From: CAZPKH01 sp964407165
GTDB taxonomy: Bacteria; Bacteroidota; Bacteroidia; Bacteroidales; Muribaculaceae
Length of the DNA: 6,054 nucleotides
Direction: 5' to 3'
NCBI GenBank assembly: GCA_964407165.1
Contig: CAYOUJ010000084.1
Coordinates: 1 to 6,054, forward strand
Shown here: one piece after another, positions 1 through 4,589 of the stretch
How positions within the stretch are numbered: position 1 is the stretch's first letter
Layout of the letters: each line of letters opens with the position of its first letter
The notes under the pieces: model-generated
Told to the model about the DNA's origin: nothing
The model's input: only the letters and a program-made list of their open reading frames with translations
Databases searched by the model: none
Position numbers and translations under genes: made by a program

Positions 1-16
1 GCACAATGTACAATTA

Positions 17-28
17 CCATCCGGATGG
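17..28. repeat. 12-bp perfect palindrome downstream of merR
   Basis: The sequence CCATCCGGATGG is a perfect palindrome lying just beyond the period-7 array that follows the MerR gene. Its function is unknown. It has no T-run and no loop, so it does not look like an intrinsic terminator. It could be a chance palindrome or a protein site belonging to whatever lies to the left of the window. Confidence 0.4.
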
Positions 29-30
29 CC

Positions 31-62
31 AATTATGCATTATGCATTATGAATTATGCATT
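31..62. repeat. Period-7 tandem array, ATTATGC type
   Basis: Four consecutive heptamers (ATTATGC, ATTATGC, ATTATGA, ATTATGC) run from 32 to 59, then a partial unit that runs into the merR stop codon at 63-65. The array is AT-rich and contains repeated ATGCAT palindromes. It is directly visible in the sequence. It sits immediately downstream of merR, which is read on the minus strand. The function is not known; it may be a slippage-generated spacer or a transcript 3'-end element. Confidence 0.8.
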
Positions 63-395
63 TCAGAGGGACAGGGAATCGTGGAGGTGCTGGAGGGTGG
101 CGCGGATTTCCCGGAGACGTGAAATGACGGCGGCGCGCTCAAGGATGCCGTCGGGATTGGCGCGCAGGTGCTCGCGGGCTGCTTCCAGACGCAGTCCCTT
201 GTCTTTGGTGAGAAACTTGACGATGCGCACCTTCTCAATGTCTTCGGGGGTGTAGAAGCGGGTGCCCTTGGGATTGCGGCGCGGGCGAATGATGCTGAAC
301 TCGCGCTCCCACCAGCGCAACGTGGCCTCCGTGACGCCTACCATCTCGGCGACGTCGCCTATCTTGTAATATTTCTTGTCGAGTGAGTCGGGCAT
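63..395 (-). CDS. MerR-family transcriptional regulator, short form
   Basis: This 110-residue protein is a probable DNA-binding regulator. Residues 10-30 (YKIGDVAEMVGVTEATLRWWE) form the MerR helix-turn-helix, followed by a wing and second helix-turn-helix around residues 36-75 with the typical R-x-Y-x-x-D/E segment (TRFYTPEDIEKV). Residues 84-108 look like the short dimerisation coiled coil. There is no room for an effector domain and no cysteine metal site, so the inducer, if any, cannot be guessed. The start ATG at 395 is followed at once by the family N-terminus, and the upstream sequence is repeat DNA. It is the last gene of the likely bamD-rpoZ-merR transcription unit, and I see no promoter of its own. 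Small MerR proteins of this kind are common in Bacteroidetes; the targets are unknown. Confidence 0.9.
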   Translation of the reverse strand: MPDSLDKKYYKIGDVAEMVGVTEATLRWWEREFSIIRPRRNPKGTRFYTPEDIEKVRIVKFLTKDKGLRLEAAREHLRANPDGILERAAVISRLREIRATLQHLHDSLSL

Positions 396-396
396 A

Positions 397-431
397 ACTA
401 CGAGCTACAAACTATGAACTACGGACTATGA
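397..431. repeat. Period-7 tandem array, ACTACGA type
   Basis: Five heptamers in register: ACTACGA, GCTACAA, ACTATGA, ACTACGG, ACTATGA. The array starts one base upstream of the merR start codon (395), so it occupies the whole immediate leader where ribosomes must load. It is the reverse-complement type of the array at 477-507. Confidence 0.8.
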
Positions 432-441
432 ACCTTGGCAT

Positions 442-471
442 TAAGCGGGTAATCGGATAATCGGATAAAGG
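442..471. repeat. Period-8 tandem array, TAATCGGA type
   Basis: Units are TAAGCGGG (442-449), TAATCGGA (450-457), TAATCGGA (458-465) and a closing TAAAGG. It lies in the loop between the two opposed period-7 arrays. It is the same family, in the same orientation and with the same TAAAGG end, as the array at 872-903. Confidence 0.75.
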
Positions 472-476
472 CCAGG

Positions 477-507
477 CTCGTAGTTCGTAGCTCGTAGTTC
501 GTAGTTG
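477..507. repeat. Period-7 tandem array, GTAGTTC type
   Basis: A partial CTC is followed by four heptamers: GTAGTTC, GTAGCTC, GTAGTTC, GTAGTTG (480-507). The array ends one base before the rpoZ stop codon (509-511, minus strand), so it begins right after the rpoZ coding sequence in transcript order. It pairs with the array at 397-431. Confidence 0.8.
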
Positions 508-508
508 T

Positions 509-850
509 TTAGTCGTTGAGGCTGGCGCGTCCGGTCTTGGTGGGGTTGCGGAAGAGTATCTTATGCTCCACGTACTCCTCGGCGGCGATGAGAGTGGGCT
601 TGGGGAGCTTCTCGTAATATTTCGAGATCTCGATCTGCTCACGGTTTTCATTGACCTCCTCAAGGTTGTCGCTGAGCGACTCAAACTCCTTGACCTTCTT
701 GTCGAGGTCGTGCTTCATCTCCACGGCTATCTGGTTGGCGCGCTTGGCGATGATGCATACGGTCTCGTAAACGTTGCCGGTGTCTTTTGACAGCTCAATC
801 ATGTCGCGGGTTACGGTGTTGAGCGGTGCGTTGATTTTCTTATAGTCCAT
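509..850 (-). CDS. rpoZ: DNA-directed RNA polymerase omega subunit, Bacteroidetes type
   Basis: This 113-residue protein matches the Bacteroidetes omega/Rpb6-like family as I remember it. The N-terminus MDYKKINAPLNTVTRDM, the core GNVYETVCIIAKRANQIAVEMK (about residues 25-46), the acidic NLEEVNENREQIEISKYYEKLPKPTLIAAEEY segment (about 62-93) and a short variable tail are in the usual order. Omega binds the beta' subunit and helps assemble RNA polymerase in the cytoplasm. Length is normal for the phylum, slightly longer than the 91 residues of E. coli omega. It lies 55 bp downstream of bamD with no visible promoter in the gap, so it is probably cotranscribed from the promoter at 1742-1774. The start ATG at 850 fits the conserved N-terminus. 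Confidence 0.93.
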   Translation of the reverse strand: MDYKKINAPLNTVTRDMIELSKDTGNVYETVCIIAKRANQIAVEMKHDLDKKVKEFESLSDNLEEVNENREQIEISKYYEKLPKPTLIAAEEYVEHKILFRNPTKTGRASLND

Positions 851-871
851 ATATTGTTGGAAATCGGTTTT

Positions 872-903
872 TAATCGGGTAACGGGGTAATCGGGTAAAG
901 GGC
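872..903. repeat. Period-8 tandem array, TAATCGGG type
   Basis: Units are TAATCGGG (872-879), TAACGGGG (880-887), TAATCGGG (888-895) and TAAAGGGC (896-903). The array fills most of the 55-bp bamD-rpoZ gap and ends two bases before the bamD stop codon (906-908). On the transcribed minus strand it reads as repeated CCCGATTA. It belongs to the same family as 442-471. Confidence 0.75.
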
Positions 904-905
904 AA

Positions 906-1721
906 TCAGTCGGCGGCGTAGCGTGAGGCTATCTTGAAGATGTTGTCGGCCTCGGCCCGGTTGGGGCTGTCGGGGTAGTTGTTGACGTAAGAGTAGTATT
1001 CGTCGACCACGGTGCGGAAGCGCTCGCCCTTCTTCTCGCTGACGCTCTGCGAGGCCTCCTGATAGCGGGCCTTGAGTATCAAGAACTCCAGATCCTCCTT
1101 ATATTTGGAGTAGGGATATGTCTTGATGGCGTTGCGGGCGACCACGACGCAAGCCTCATAGTTGTTGCCAAGGTAGTTGCCGAGGTTGTAATAGAGGGTG
1201 GCGTTCTGCAGCTCCTTGAGGGTGAGCTTGTCCTGGAGCTCGAAGATGGCGTTCTGAGCCTGCTGCACCTTGTCAGAGCGCGGGAAATAATCGAGGAAGG
1301 CAGTTAGCTCCTCGATGGCCTTGATGGTGCCGGTCTGGTCGAGCTGGGGCTCGGGAGAGTCCAGATAGTAGCCGTAGCCGGCATAGAAGCGTGCCAGCTC
1401 GGTATACTTGCCCTTGGGGAAGCGGCGGTAGTAGCTCTGAAATACGGAGCCGGCGCTATAATAGTCCTTGTTCTCATAATGGCAGAGCCCAAGGAGGTAC
1501 ATAGCGTCTTCGGCCTTCTCACTGCCCTTGAACACCGGTATGACGGTCTCGAGGACGGTGGCAGCCTGCACGTATTTCTTTTGATCGAAAGCCCTCTTGG
1601 CAAAATCGAGCTTATAGTCGGCGTCTGAGCTCTTGAGCACCTTCTGGTATTCGCCACACGATGTGGCGGCCAATGCCACAAGTATCCACAGGAGCCAACG
1701 TGAGATTTTTAAGTTGTACAT
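906..1721 (-). CDS. bamD: Outer membrane protein assembly factor BamD, lipoprotein
   Basis: The 271-residue product begins with a lipoprotein signal: basic start, hydrophobic stretch (residues 9-18) and lipobox A-T-S-C with the lipidated cysteine at residue 22. It is followed by GEYQKVLKSSDADYKLDFAKRAF, typical of Bacteroidetes BamD. The rest is helical TPR repeats: A-x-x-x-L-x-x-V-I-P-x-F-K-G (about 53-66), YLLGLCHYENKDYYSAGSVF (about 75-94), RRFPKGKYTELARF (about 99-112), then YFPRSDK and NYPDSPN. BamD is the essential periplasmic scaffold of the BAM complex at the inner face of the outer membrane, where it docks substrates onto BamA. It is first in the unit with rpoZ and merR. The ATG at 1721 is preceded by a good promoter and a short AT-rich leader. 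The gene looks intact. Confidence 0.93.
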   Translation of the reverse strand: MYNLKISRWLLWILVALAATSCGEYQKVLKSSDADYKLDFAKRAFDQKKYVQAATVLETVIPVFKGSEKAEDAMYLLGLCHYENKDYYSAGSVFQSYYRRFPKGKYTELARFYAGYGYYLDSPEPQLDQTGTIKAIEELTAFLDYFPRSDKVQQAQNAIFELQDKLTLKELQNATLYYNLGNYLGNNYEACVVVARNAIKTYPYSKYKEDLEFLILKARYQEASQSVSEKKGERFRTVVDEYYSYVNNYPDSPNRAEADNIFKIASRYAAD

Positions 1722-1741
1722 CGTGAATGATAATTAGCACG

Positions 1742-1774
1742 CAAAGATACGAAAAAGTTTTCACTCTCGCCAAA
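1742..1774 (-). promoter_or_regulatory. Predicted promoter for bamD-rpoZ-merR
   Basis: Read on the minus strand, there is a -33 TTTG (1774-1771), a 21-bp spacer and a -7 TATCTTTG (1749-1742), matching the Bacteroidetes housekeeping consensus TTTG / TAnnTTTG. Transcription would start around 1733-1738, leaving a leader of about 12-17 nt before the bamD ATG at 1721. The leader has no Shine-Dalgarno sequence, as is usual in this phylum. Confidence 0.7.
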
Positions 1775-1781
1775 ACTTTTT
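1752..1781 (-). terminator. 10-bp perfect inverted repeat between esterase and bamD
   Basis: AAAAAGTTTT (1752-1761) and AAAACTTTTT (1772-1781) are perfect reverse complements around a 10-nt loop. The repeat starts 14 bp after the esterase stop codon on the minus strand, and its distal arm ends in a T-run in that direction, so it could terminate the beta-propeller/esterase transcript. It also covers the -33 box and spacer of the bamD promoter, so an operator role is possible. The stem is A/T-rich, which makes the terminator reading moderate only. Confidence 0.45.
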
Positions 1782-1794
1782 CATACTGCGTCAA

Positions 1795-2649
1795 TCATTT
1801 GGCGCTAAAGTCGTAATTTATAGCCATTTTCTCAAGCTGGCCAAGGGTGCTGAGCGACACCTTGCGCGAGGCGCAGTTGCGGTAGGCGTCCTGCATCATT
1901 GTGGTGTTGATGGGGAAGCCCTGAGTGGTGCAACGGTCGTAGTCTTCGAGGGAGTGCGAGAAGAGCCACTCGTAGATCTCGGGCATATAGAAGAGGCGCG
2001 CGGGGGCGGAGTGGTTCATGCCGGGCACGCGGCTGTAGATGAGGCGCGGTGTGGAGGCGTCGGAGGCCTTCATGCGCTCGACCACCTTGTCGCTCTCGCG
2101 GACAGAAACGGCGGTGTCGCCGGTGCCGTGGATAATCCACAAGGGCATGTCGTTGAGGCCGGAGACGTCACTGACGGAGGCACCTCCGCACATGCCGATG
2201 GCGGCGGCTATGCGGCCTGGATAAGTGGCAGCCATGTCGATCGTGCCGTAGCCGCCAAGGCTCATGCCTATGACGTAGATGCGAGTCTGGTCGATGGCGC
2301 CGGTGGTCTGGCATACATAGTCGATGCAGGCCATTACCTTCTCAGGTTTCCAGGCACCTCCGGGATTCTGGGGCGCGATGACGTATGCATCTATGTCGAG
2401 GCCCTTCTTGACAGCACTGATGGTGCCGTAACGGAGCACCTTGTTGAGGTCGTTGCCGCAGAGGCTCGAGCCGTGGAGGAAGACCACGAGCGGCATGAGG
2501 TCGGCATCTTCGGCCTTGGCACACTCGGGGGTGCTGAGCCAAAAGTTATAGCCGCCCTCCACCTGGCCGCGGACGGCTTTGACATCGGCGTCGGCCTTGG
2601 CGGTGATGACGATTGAAAGGGCTATGAGTATGGTGGTTATTCGTTTCAT
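1795..2649 (-). CDS. Secreted alpha/beta-hydrolase esterase (prolyl-oligopeptidase/esterase family)
   Basis: The 284-residue protein has a signal peptide (residues 1 to about 19, MKRITTILIALSIVITAKA, with signal peptidase I cleavage after A19 or A21). It then has an alpha/beta-hydrolase fold: PLVVFLHGSSLCGND (53-67, the HG oxyanion region), a YVIAPQNPGGAW strand, the nucleophile elbow GMSLGG with Ser130, WIIHGTGDTAVSV with acid Asp178, and GMNHSAP with His213. The complete Ser-Asp-His triad indicates an active serine hydrolase. Relatives are called PHB-depolymerase-like, feruloyl/acetyl-xylan or prolyl-oligopeptidase-like esterases; the substrate cannot be read from sequence. The C-terminal 50 residues (about 235-284) are outside the core fold and unassigned. 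It starts 17 bp after the beta-propeller gene, so the two are probably translated from one transcript. Confidence 0.88.
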   Translation of the reverse strand: MKRITTILIALSIVITAKADADVKAVRGQVEGGYNFWLSTPECAKAEDADLMPLVVFLHGSSLCGNDLNKVLRYGTISAVKKGLDIDAYVIAPQNPGGAWKPEKVMACIDYVCQTTGAIDQTRIYVIGMSLGGYGTIDMAATYPGRIAAAIGMCGGASVSDVSGLNDMPLWIIHGTGDTAVSVRESDKVVERMKASDASTPRLIYSRVPGMNHSAPARLFYMPEIYEWLFSHSLEDYDRCTTQGFPINTTMMQDAYRNCASRKVSLSTLGQLEKMAINYDFSAK

Positions 2650-2666
2650 GGAGTATTCAGAGGGGG

Positions 2667-4220
2667 TTATTTGATGGACATGCGGAAGATAGTGTTTCCG
2701 CGCGAGCCCACGACGAGGCTGTTGCCGCTGACCACGGGCGACGACTCGAAGTTGTTGCCGACGTGGGCAGTGTATATAATCTTGCCGGTTATGCCCTCGA
2801 TGAGGTATACGTTGCCGGTGCAGTCTGCGGCGAAGACATACATCTTGTCTTGCTCGTTGAGAAATCCGACGGGCGACGACCAGGCATAATACTTCAGCGG
2901 GGTGGTGTAGACTATCTCGCCGGTGCGGCGGTTGATGGCCATGAACTGGCCGTTCTGACCGCGAGTGTTGAGCACGCAGTTGGCGAAAAGCAAGCCCTTG
3001 CAGTCACCACGGCCGGGGAGGGAGGTGGCATAATATCCGCCGTCGAAGTGCTTCTCGCCGACGTCGGCGCGGCGCCCGTCGATGTCCAGACCCCAGACCT
3101 TCGCGCCAGTGAGTCCGTCGAGCTTGACGAAACGGGCTTTGCCGTTGACACCCTGCTTGTCGATCTCGCTGCCGGTGTAAACGTATGGATGACCGTCTTC
3201 CACCTCTACCACGAGTGAGTGGTCTACGTCGTCACCGAGGTCGTAATGCCACACGGGGCGCATGGTGTTGAGGTTGACACACAGCACGTTGCCGGCATTG
3301 TCTGCTACATATCCATAGTTGCTGTATATGCCGATTGAGGCCTCCATGCCCGGGCCCTGGCCACGGACGGTGTAGCGGAGTGCGGACTGCAGGCGCAGGT
3401 TGTCGGGGGTGATGAGGAACTTGTAGAGGGTGCCGTTCTCGCCCGGGCGGAAGAGAAACTGTCCGGCGCGGGCTGCCGACGAGTCGTAGGCGCCCCACTG
3501 GCGCGGAGCCTTGCGATCCTCGGGGTGCATGTGGGTTATCTCATGCTTGTAGAGGTCTATGACGTATGCGCCGAAGGGGCGGCTGTAAGGGATACCCTCG
3601 CCCACATATAGGTTGCCGTTGAGCGTCGGGTCAAGTGAAATGGAACCCTTTATGGGATTGCCTGTACCGAGAGCCGGGCGGGAGGCTTTGCCGGTCTCGA
3701 AGTCGATGAAATAGACCTTGCCGCAGAGCGATCCGACCATGATTTCGCGGCCGGAAAAGTCCTCCTTGACCAAACCGGCTGCGCGGAAGCGATTGATACA
3801 GGTGTCGGGCCACTGGACATAGACAGGCTGTCCGTTCCAGCCGGAGCCACCGCCCCATTTGCCGGAGCAATCGGTGGTGAAGCGCCAGTCGACCACTATT
3901 GAGTCCGGCTGCCCCTTGACACGGCCTCCGAAGTCGGCGTCGCGGCGCTGGCCCTTGCGGAAGGTGAAGCCGCCGGGGGTGTCGGCGTAGAGGTCCTCGA
4001 GGGTGTTAAGTTCGGCAGGGATGGATGCATCGACTATTTCGACTGTGTATTTTACCGCCTCGACAGAGGAGTAAGCGGTGTCAGGGAGTGCTTTTACGAG
4101 GACAACCTCGGAGGCCTCGGGTATGGAGTCCTGCGGGACTGCCGCATCATCAGCCTTCTTGCCGGAGGAGCAGGCACAGAGGAGGGCGAGGCCTATATAT
4201 ATTAATGTGTATCGAGACAT
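2667..4220 (-). CDS. PQQ-like beta-propeller lipoprotein (BamB-like fold)
   Basis: Starting at the ATG at 4220 the product has 517 residues. The frame is open to a TTG at 4235, but the ATG gives a better lipoprotein signal: MSRY, hydrophobic 5-14, lipobox L-C-A-C with lipidated Cys17. After a low-complexity linker (18-60), blade-like repeats recur: VGSLCGKVYFIDFETGK (162-178), GYVADNAGNVLCVNL (303-317), RFVKLDGLTGAKVW (363-376), FMAINRRTGEIVYT (426-439), VFAADCTGNVYLIEGITGKIIYT (462-484) and a last strand set VVSGNSLVVGSRGNTIFRM (496-514). This is the PQQ/WD40-like eight-bladed type. It also has a conspicuous GGGSGWNGQPVYVQWP patch (123-138). No enzyme residues are evident, so it may be a scaffold or ligand-binding protein at the outer membrane. 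A direct BAM role is not shown. It is first in an operon with the esterase, so the pair may act on the same substrate. Confidence 0.85.
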   Translation of the reverse strand: MSRYTLIYIGLALLCACSSGKKADDAAVPQDSIPEASEVVLVKALPDTAYSSVEAVKYTVEIVDASIPAELNTLEDLYADTPGGFTFRKGQRRDADFGGRVKGQPDSIVVDWRFTTDCSGKWGGGSGWNGQPVYVQWPDTCINRFRAAGLVKEDFSGREIMVGSLCGKVYFIDFETGKASRPALGTGNPIKGSISLDPTLNGNLYVGEGIPYSRPFGAYVIDLYKHEITHMHPEDRKAPRQWGAYDSSAARAGQFLFRPGENGTLYKFLITPDNLRLQSALRYTVRGQGPGMEASIGIYSNYGYVADNAGNVLCVNLNTMRPVWHYDLGDDVDHSLVVEVEDGHPYVYTGSEIDKQGVNGKARFVKLDGLTGAKVWGLDIDGRRADVGEKHFDGGYYATSLPGRGDCKGLLFANCVLNTRGQNGQFMAINRRTGEIVYTTPLKYYAWSSPVGFLNEQDKMYVFAADCTGNVYLIEGITGKIIYTAHVGNNFESSPVVSGNSLVVGSRGNTIFRMSIK

Positions 4221-4265
4221 AGCAACGACAGACAATGATTGTTAAATTTAATGTTTGACCGTTAA

Positions 4266-4294
4266 ATTGCACATTTCACAGACATTTGTGCAAT
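4266..4294. repeat. 8-bp inverted repeat in lipoprotein leader (proximal)
   Basis: ATTGCACA (4266-4273) and TGTGCAAT (4287-4294) are perfect reverse complements with a 13-nt loop. The repeat lies about 45 bp upstream of the beta-propeller ATG, inside the leader predicted from the promoter at 4380-4410. It may be an RNA stem-loop or a DNA operator. Confidence 0.5.
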
Positions 4295-4336
4295 AATTTT
4301 GGCGGTAAATCGATTAATATCAGTTTTAATAATCTC

Positions 4337-4364
4337 CTGATTTGCAAAACAATTAGCAAATCAG
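4337..4364. repeat. 9-bp inverted repeat in lipoprotein leader (distal)
   Basis: CTGATTTGC (4337-4345) and GCAAATCAG (4356-4364) are perfect reverse complements with a 10-nt A/T-rich loop. On the minus strand it would begin within about 10 nt of the predicted transcription start, so it could be a 5'-end stem-loop protecting the transcript. It could equally be an operator at the start site. No T-run follows, so it is not a standard terminator. Confidence 0.55.
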
Positions 4365-4379
4365 TGCACCGCCGATACA

Positions 4380-4410
4380 CAAAGATACGAAAAAAACCTG
4401 AAACGGCAAA
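4380..4410 (-). promoter_or_regulatory. Predicted promoter for beta-propeller/esterase operon
   Basis: On the minus strand there is a -33 TTTG (4410-4407), a 19-bp spacer and a -7 TATCTTTG (4387-4380), an exact match to the Bacteroidetes consensus with ideal spacing. Transcription would start near 4372, giving a leader of roughly 150 nt before the ATG at 4220. I found no equally good promoter nearer the gene. Confidence 0.7.
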
Positions 4411-4429
4411 GCCTGATGTCGCTGTGGTC

Positions 4430-4445
4430 GATAACCCCTGTTATC
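4430..4445. repeat. 16-bp dyad GATAAC-N4-GTTATC
   Basis: GATAAC and GTTATC are perfect 6-bp arms around CCCT. The spacing is the same (6-4-6) as in the BlaI-type dyads to the right, but the sequence differs. It lies 20 bp upstream of the -33 box of the minus-strand promoter, a position suited to an activator or repressor site. It may also be chance. Confidence 0.35.
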
Positions 4446-4483
4446 AGACTACCACTTTTGCGGGGACATTTTCAGGGACGCGT

Positions 4484-4497
4484 GGGATGTACACCCC
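4484..4497. repeat. Near-palindrome around TGTACA
   Basis: TGTACA (4488-4493) is flanked by GGG and CCC with one mismatched pair, giving a 14-bp near-palindrome just left of the first BlaI-type dyad. No function can be assigned. It is recorded because it is part of an unusually dyad-rich divergent region. Confidence 0.3.
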
Positions 4498-4502
4498 GAA
4501 GC

Positions 4503-4518
4503 AACTATTTTTATAGTT
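4503..4518. promoter_or_regulatory. BlaI-type operator copy 1 (AACTAT-N4-ATAGTT)
   Basis: AACTAT (4503-4508), TTTT, ATAGTT (4513-4518) form a perfect dyad, identical in its arms to two further copies downstream. This copy lies upstream of the -33 box of the blaI promoter, with its centre 37 bp from the next dyad. That the BlaI repressor binds it is inferred from the repetition and the location. Confidence 0.7.
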
Positions 4519-4534
4519 AAGATTGGTTAAACTA

Positions 4535-4565
4535 TTTGCAACTATAAAAATAGTTGGTATCTTTG
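4535..4565 (+). promoter_or_regulatory. Predicted promoter of blaI
   Basis: There is a -33 TTTG (4535-4538), a 19-bp spacer and a -7 TATCTTTG (4558-4565). Spacing and both boxes match the Bacteroidetes consensus. Transcription would begin at about 4570-4574, leaving a leader of under 20 nt. The second dyad occupies the spacer and the third covers the start site and leader, so repressor binding would exclude RNA polymerase. Confidence 0.75.
4540..4555. promoter_or_regulatory. BlaI-type operator copy 2, inside the promoter spacer
   Basis: AACTAT (4540-4545), AAAA, ATAGTT (4550-4555), extended by one C/G pair to 4539-4556. It fits almost exactly between the -33 and -7 elements, the classic site for steric repression. 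A lone AACTAT half-site also occurs at 4530-4535, just upstream. Confidence 0.78.
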
Positions 4566-4573
4566 TCACGGCA

Positions 4574-4589
4574 AACTATTAAAATAGTT
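4574..4589. promoter_or_regulatory. BlaI-type operator copy 3, abutting the start codon
   Basis: AACTAT (4574-4579), TAAA, ATAGTT (4584-4589) ends on the base before the ATG at 4590. It covers the expected transcription start and the whole leader. Its centre is 34 bp from copy 2. In RNA it could also form a small hairpin over the ribosome-loading region. Confidence 0.75.

Larger units (their letters stand above)
396..499. repeat. Long imperfect inverted repeat between rpoZ and merR
   Basis: The arm 396-417 matches the reverse complement of 478-499 at 20 of 22 positions, with the first 13 (AACTACGAGCTAC, 396-408 against 487-499) perfect. The arms are the two period-7 arrays in opposite orientation and enclose about 60 nt that hold the period-8 array. 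In the minus-strand transcript this could fold into a large hairpin between the rpoZ stop and the merR start codon. It might act as an attenuator, a partial terminator or an RNA-processing/stability element. There is no T-run, so a classical terminator is unlikely. Confidence 0.65.

Noticed and set aside
31..507. CRISPR array
   Set aside because: The repeats are 7-8 bp, directly abutting and without unique spacers, so they are short tandem arrays and not a CRISPR.
1795..1945. LysM or carbohydrate-binding domain at the esterase C-terminus
   Set aside because: The VSLSTLGQLEKMA segment faintly resembles a LysM core, but the flanking motif and length are wrong, so I leave the tail unassigned.
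1954..2616. Long open frame (220 codons) on the plus strand opposite the esterase gene
   Set aside because: It is an antisense shadow of a GC-rich gene. The minus strand encodes a protein with a signal peptide and full catalytic triad, while this frame gives a compositionally odd Gly/Ala/His/Val-rich product with no recognisable domain.
2763..3218. Plus-strand open frame of 151 codons opposite the beta-propeller gene
   Set aside because: It is antisense to clear propeller repeats, has no promoter or domain, and is best explained by codon bias of the real gene.
4221..4235. TTG start at 4235 for the beta-propeller lipoprotein
   Set aside because: The ATG at 4220 gives a standard lipoprotein signal with lipidated Cys17. 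TTG starts are uncommon in this group and add only five residues before the basic N-terminus.
4286..4516. Possible small plus-strand gene in the divergent intergenic region
   Set aside because: The frame runs across the minus-strand promoter, two inverted repeats and the first operator. Its product is not recognisable and there is no promoter in front of it.
4554..4589. TTG start at 4554 for blaI
   Set aside because: It would place the -7 box and an operator inside the coding sequence. The ATG at 4590 matches the family N-terminus.
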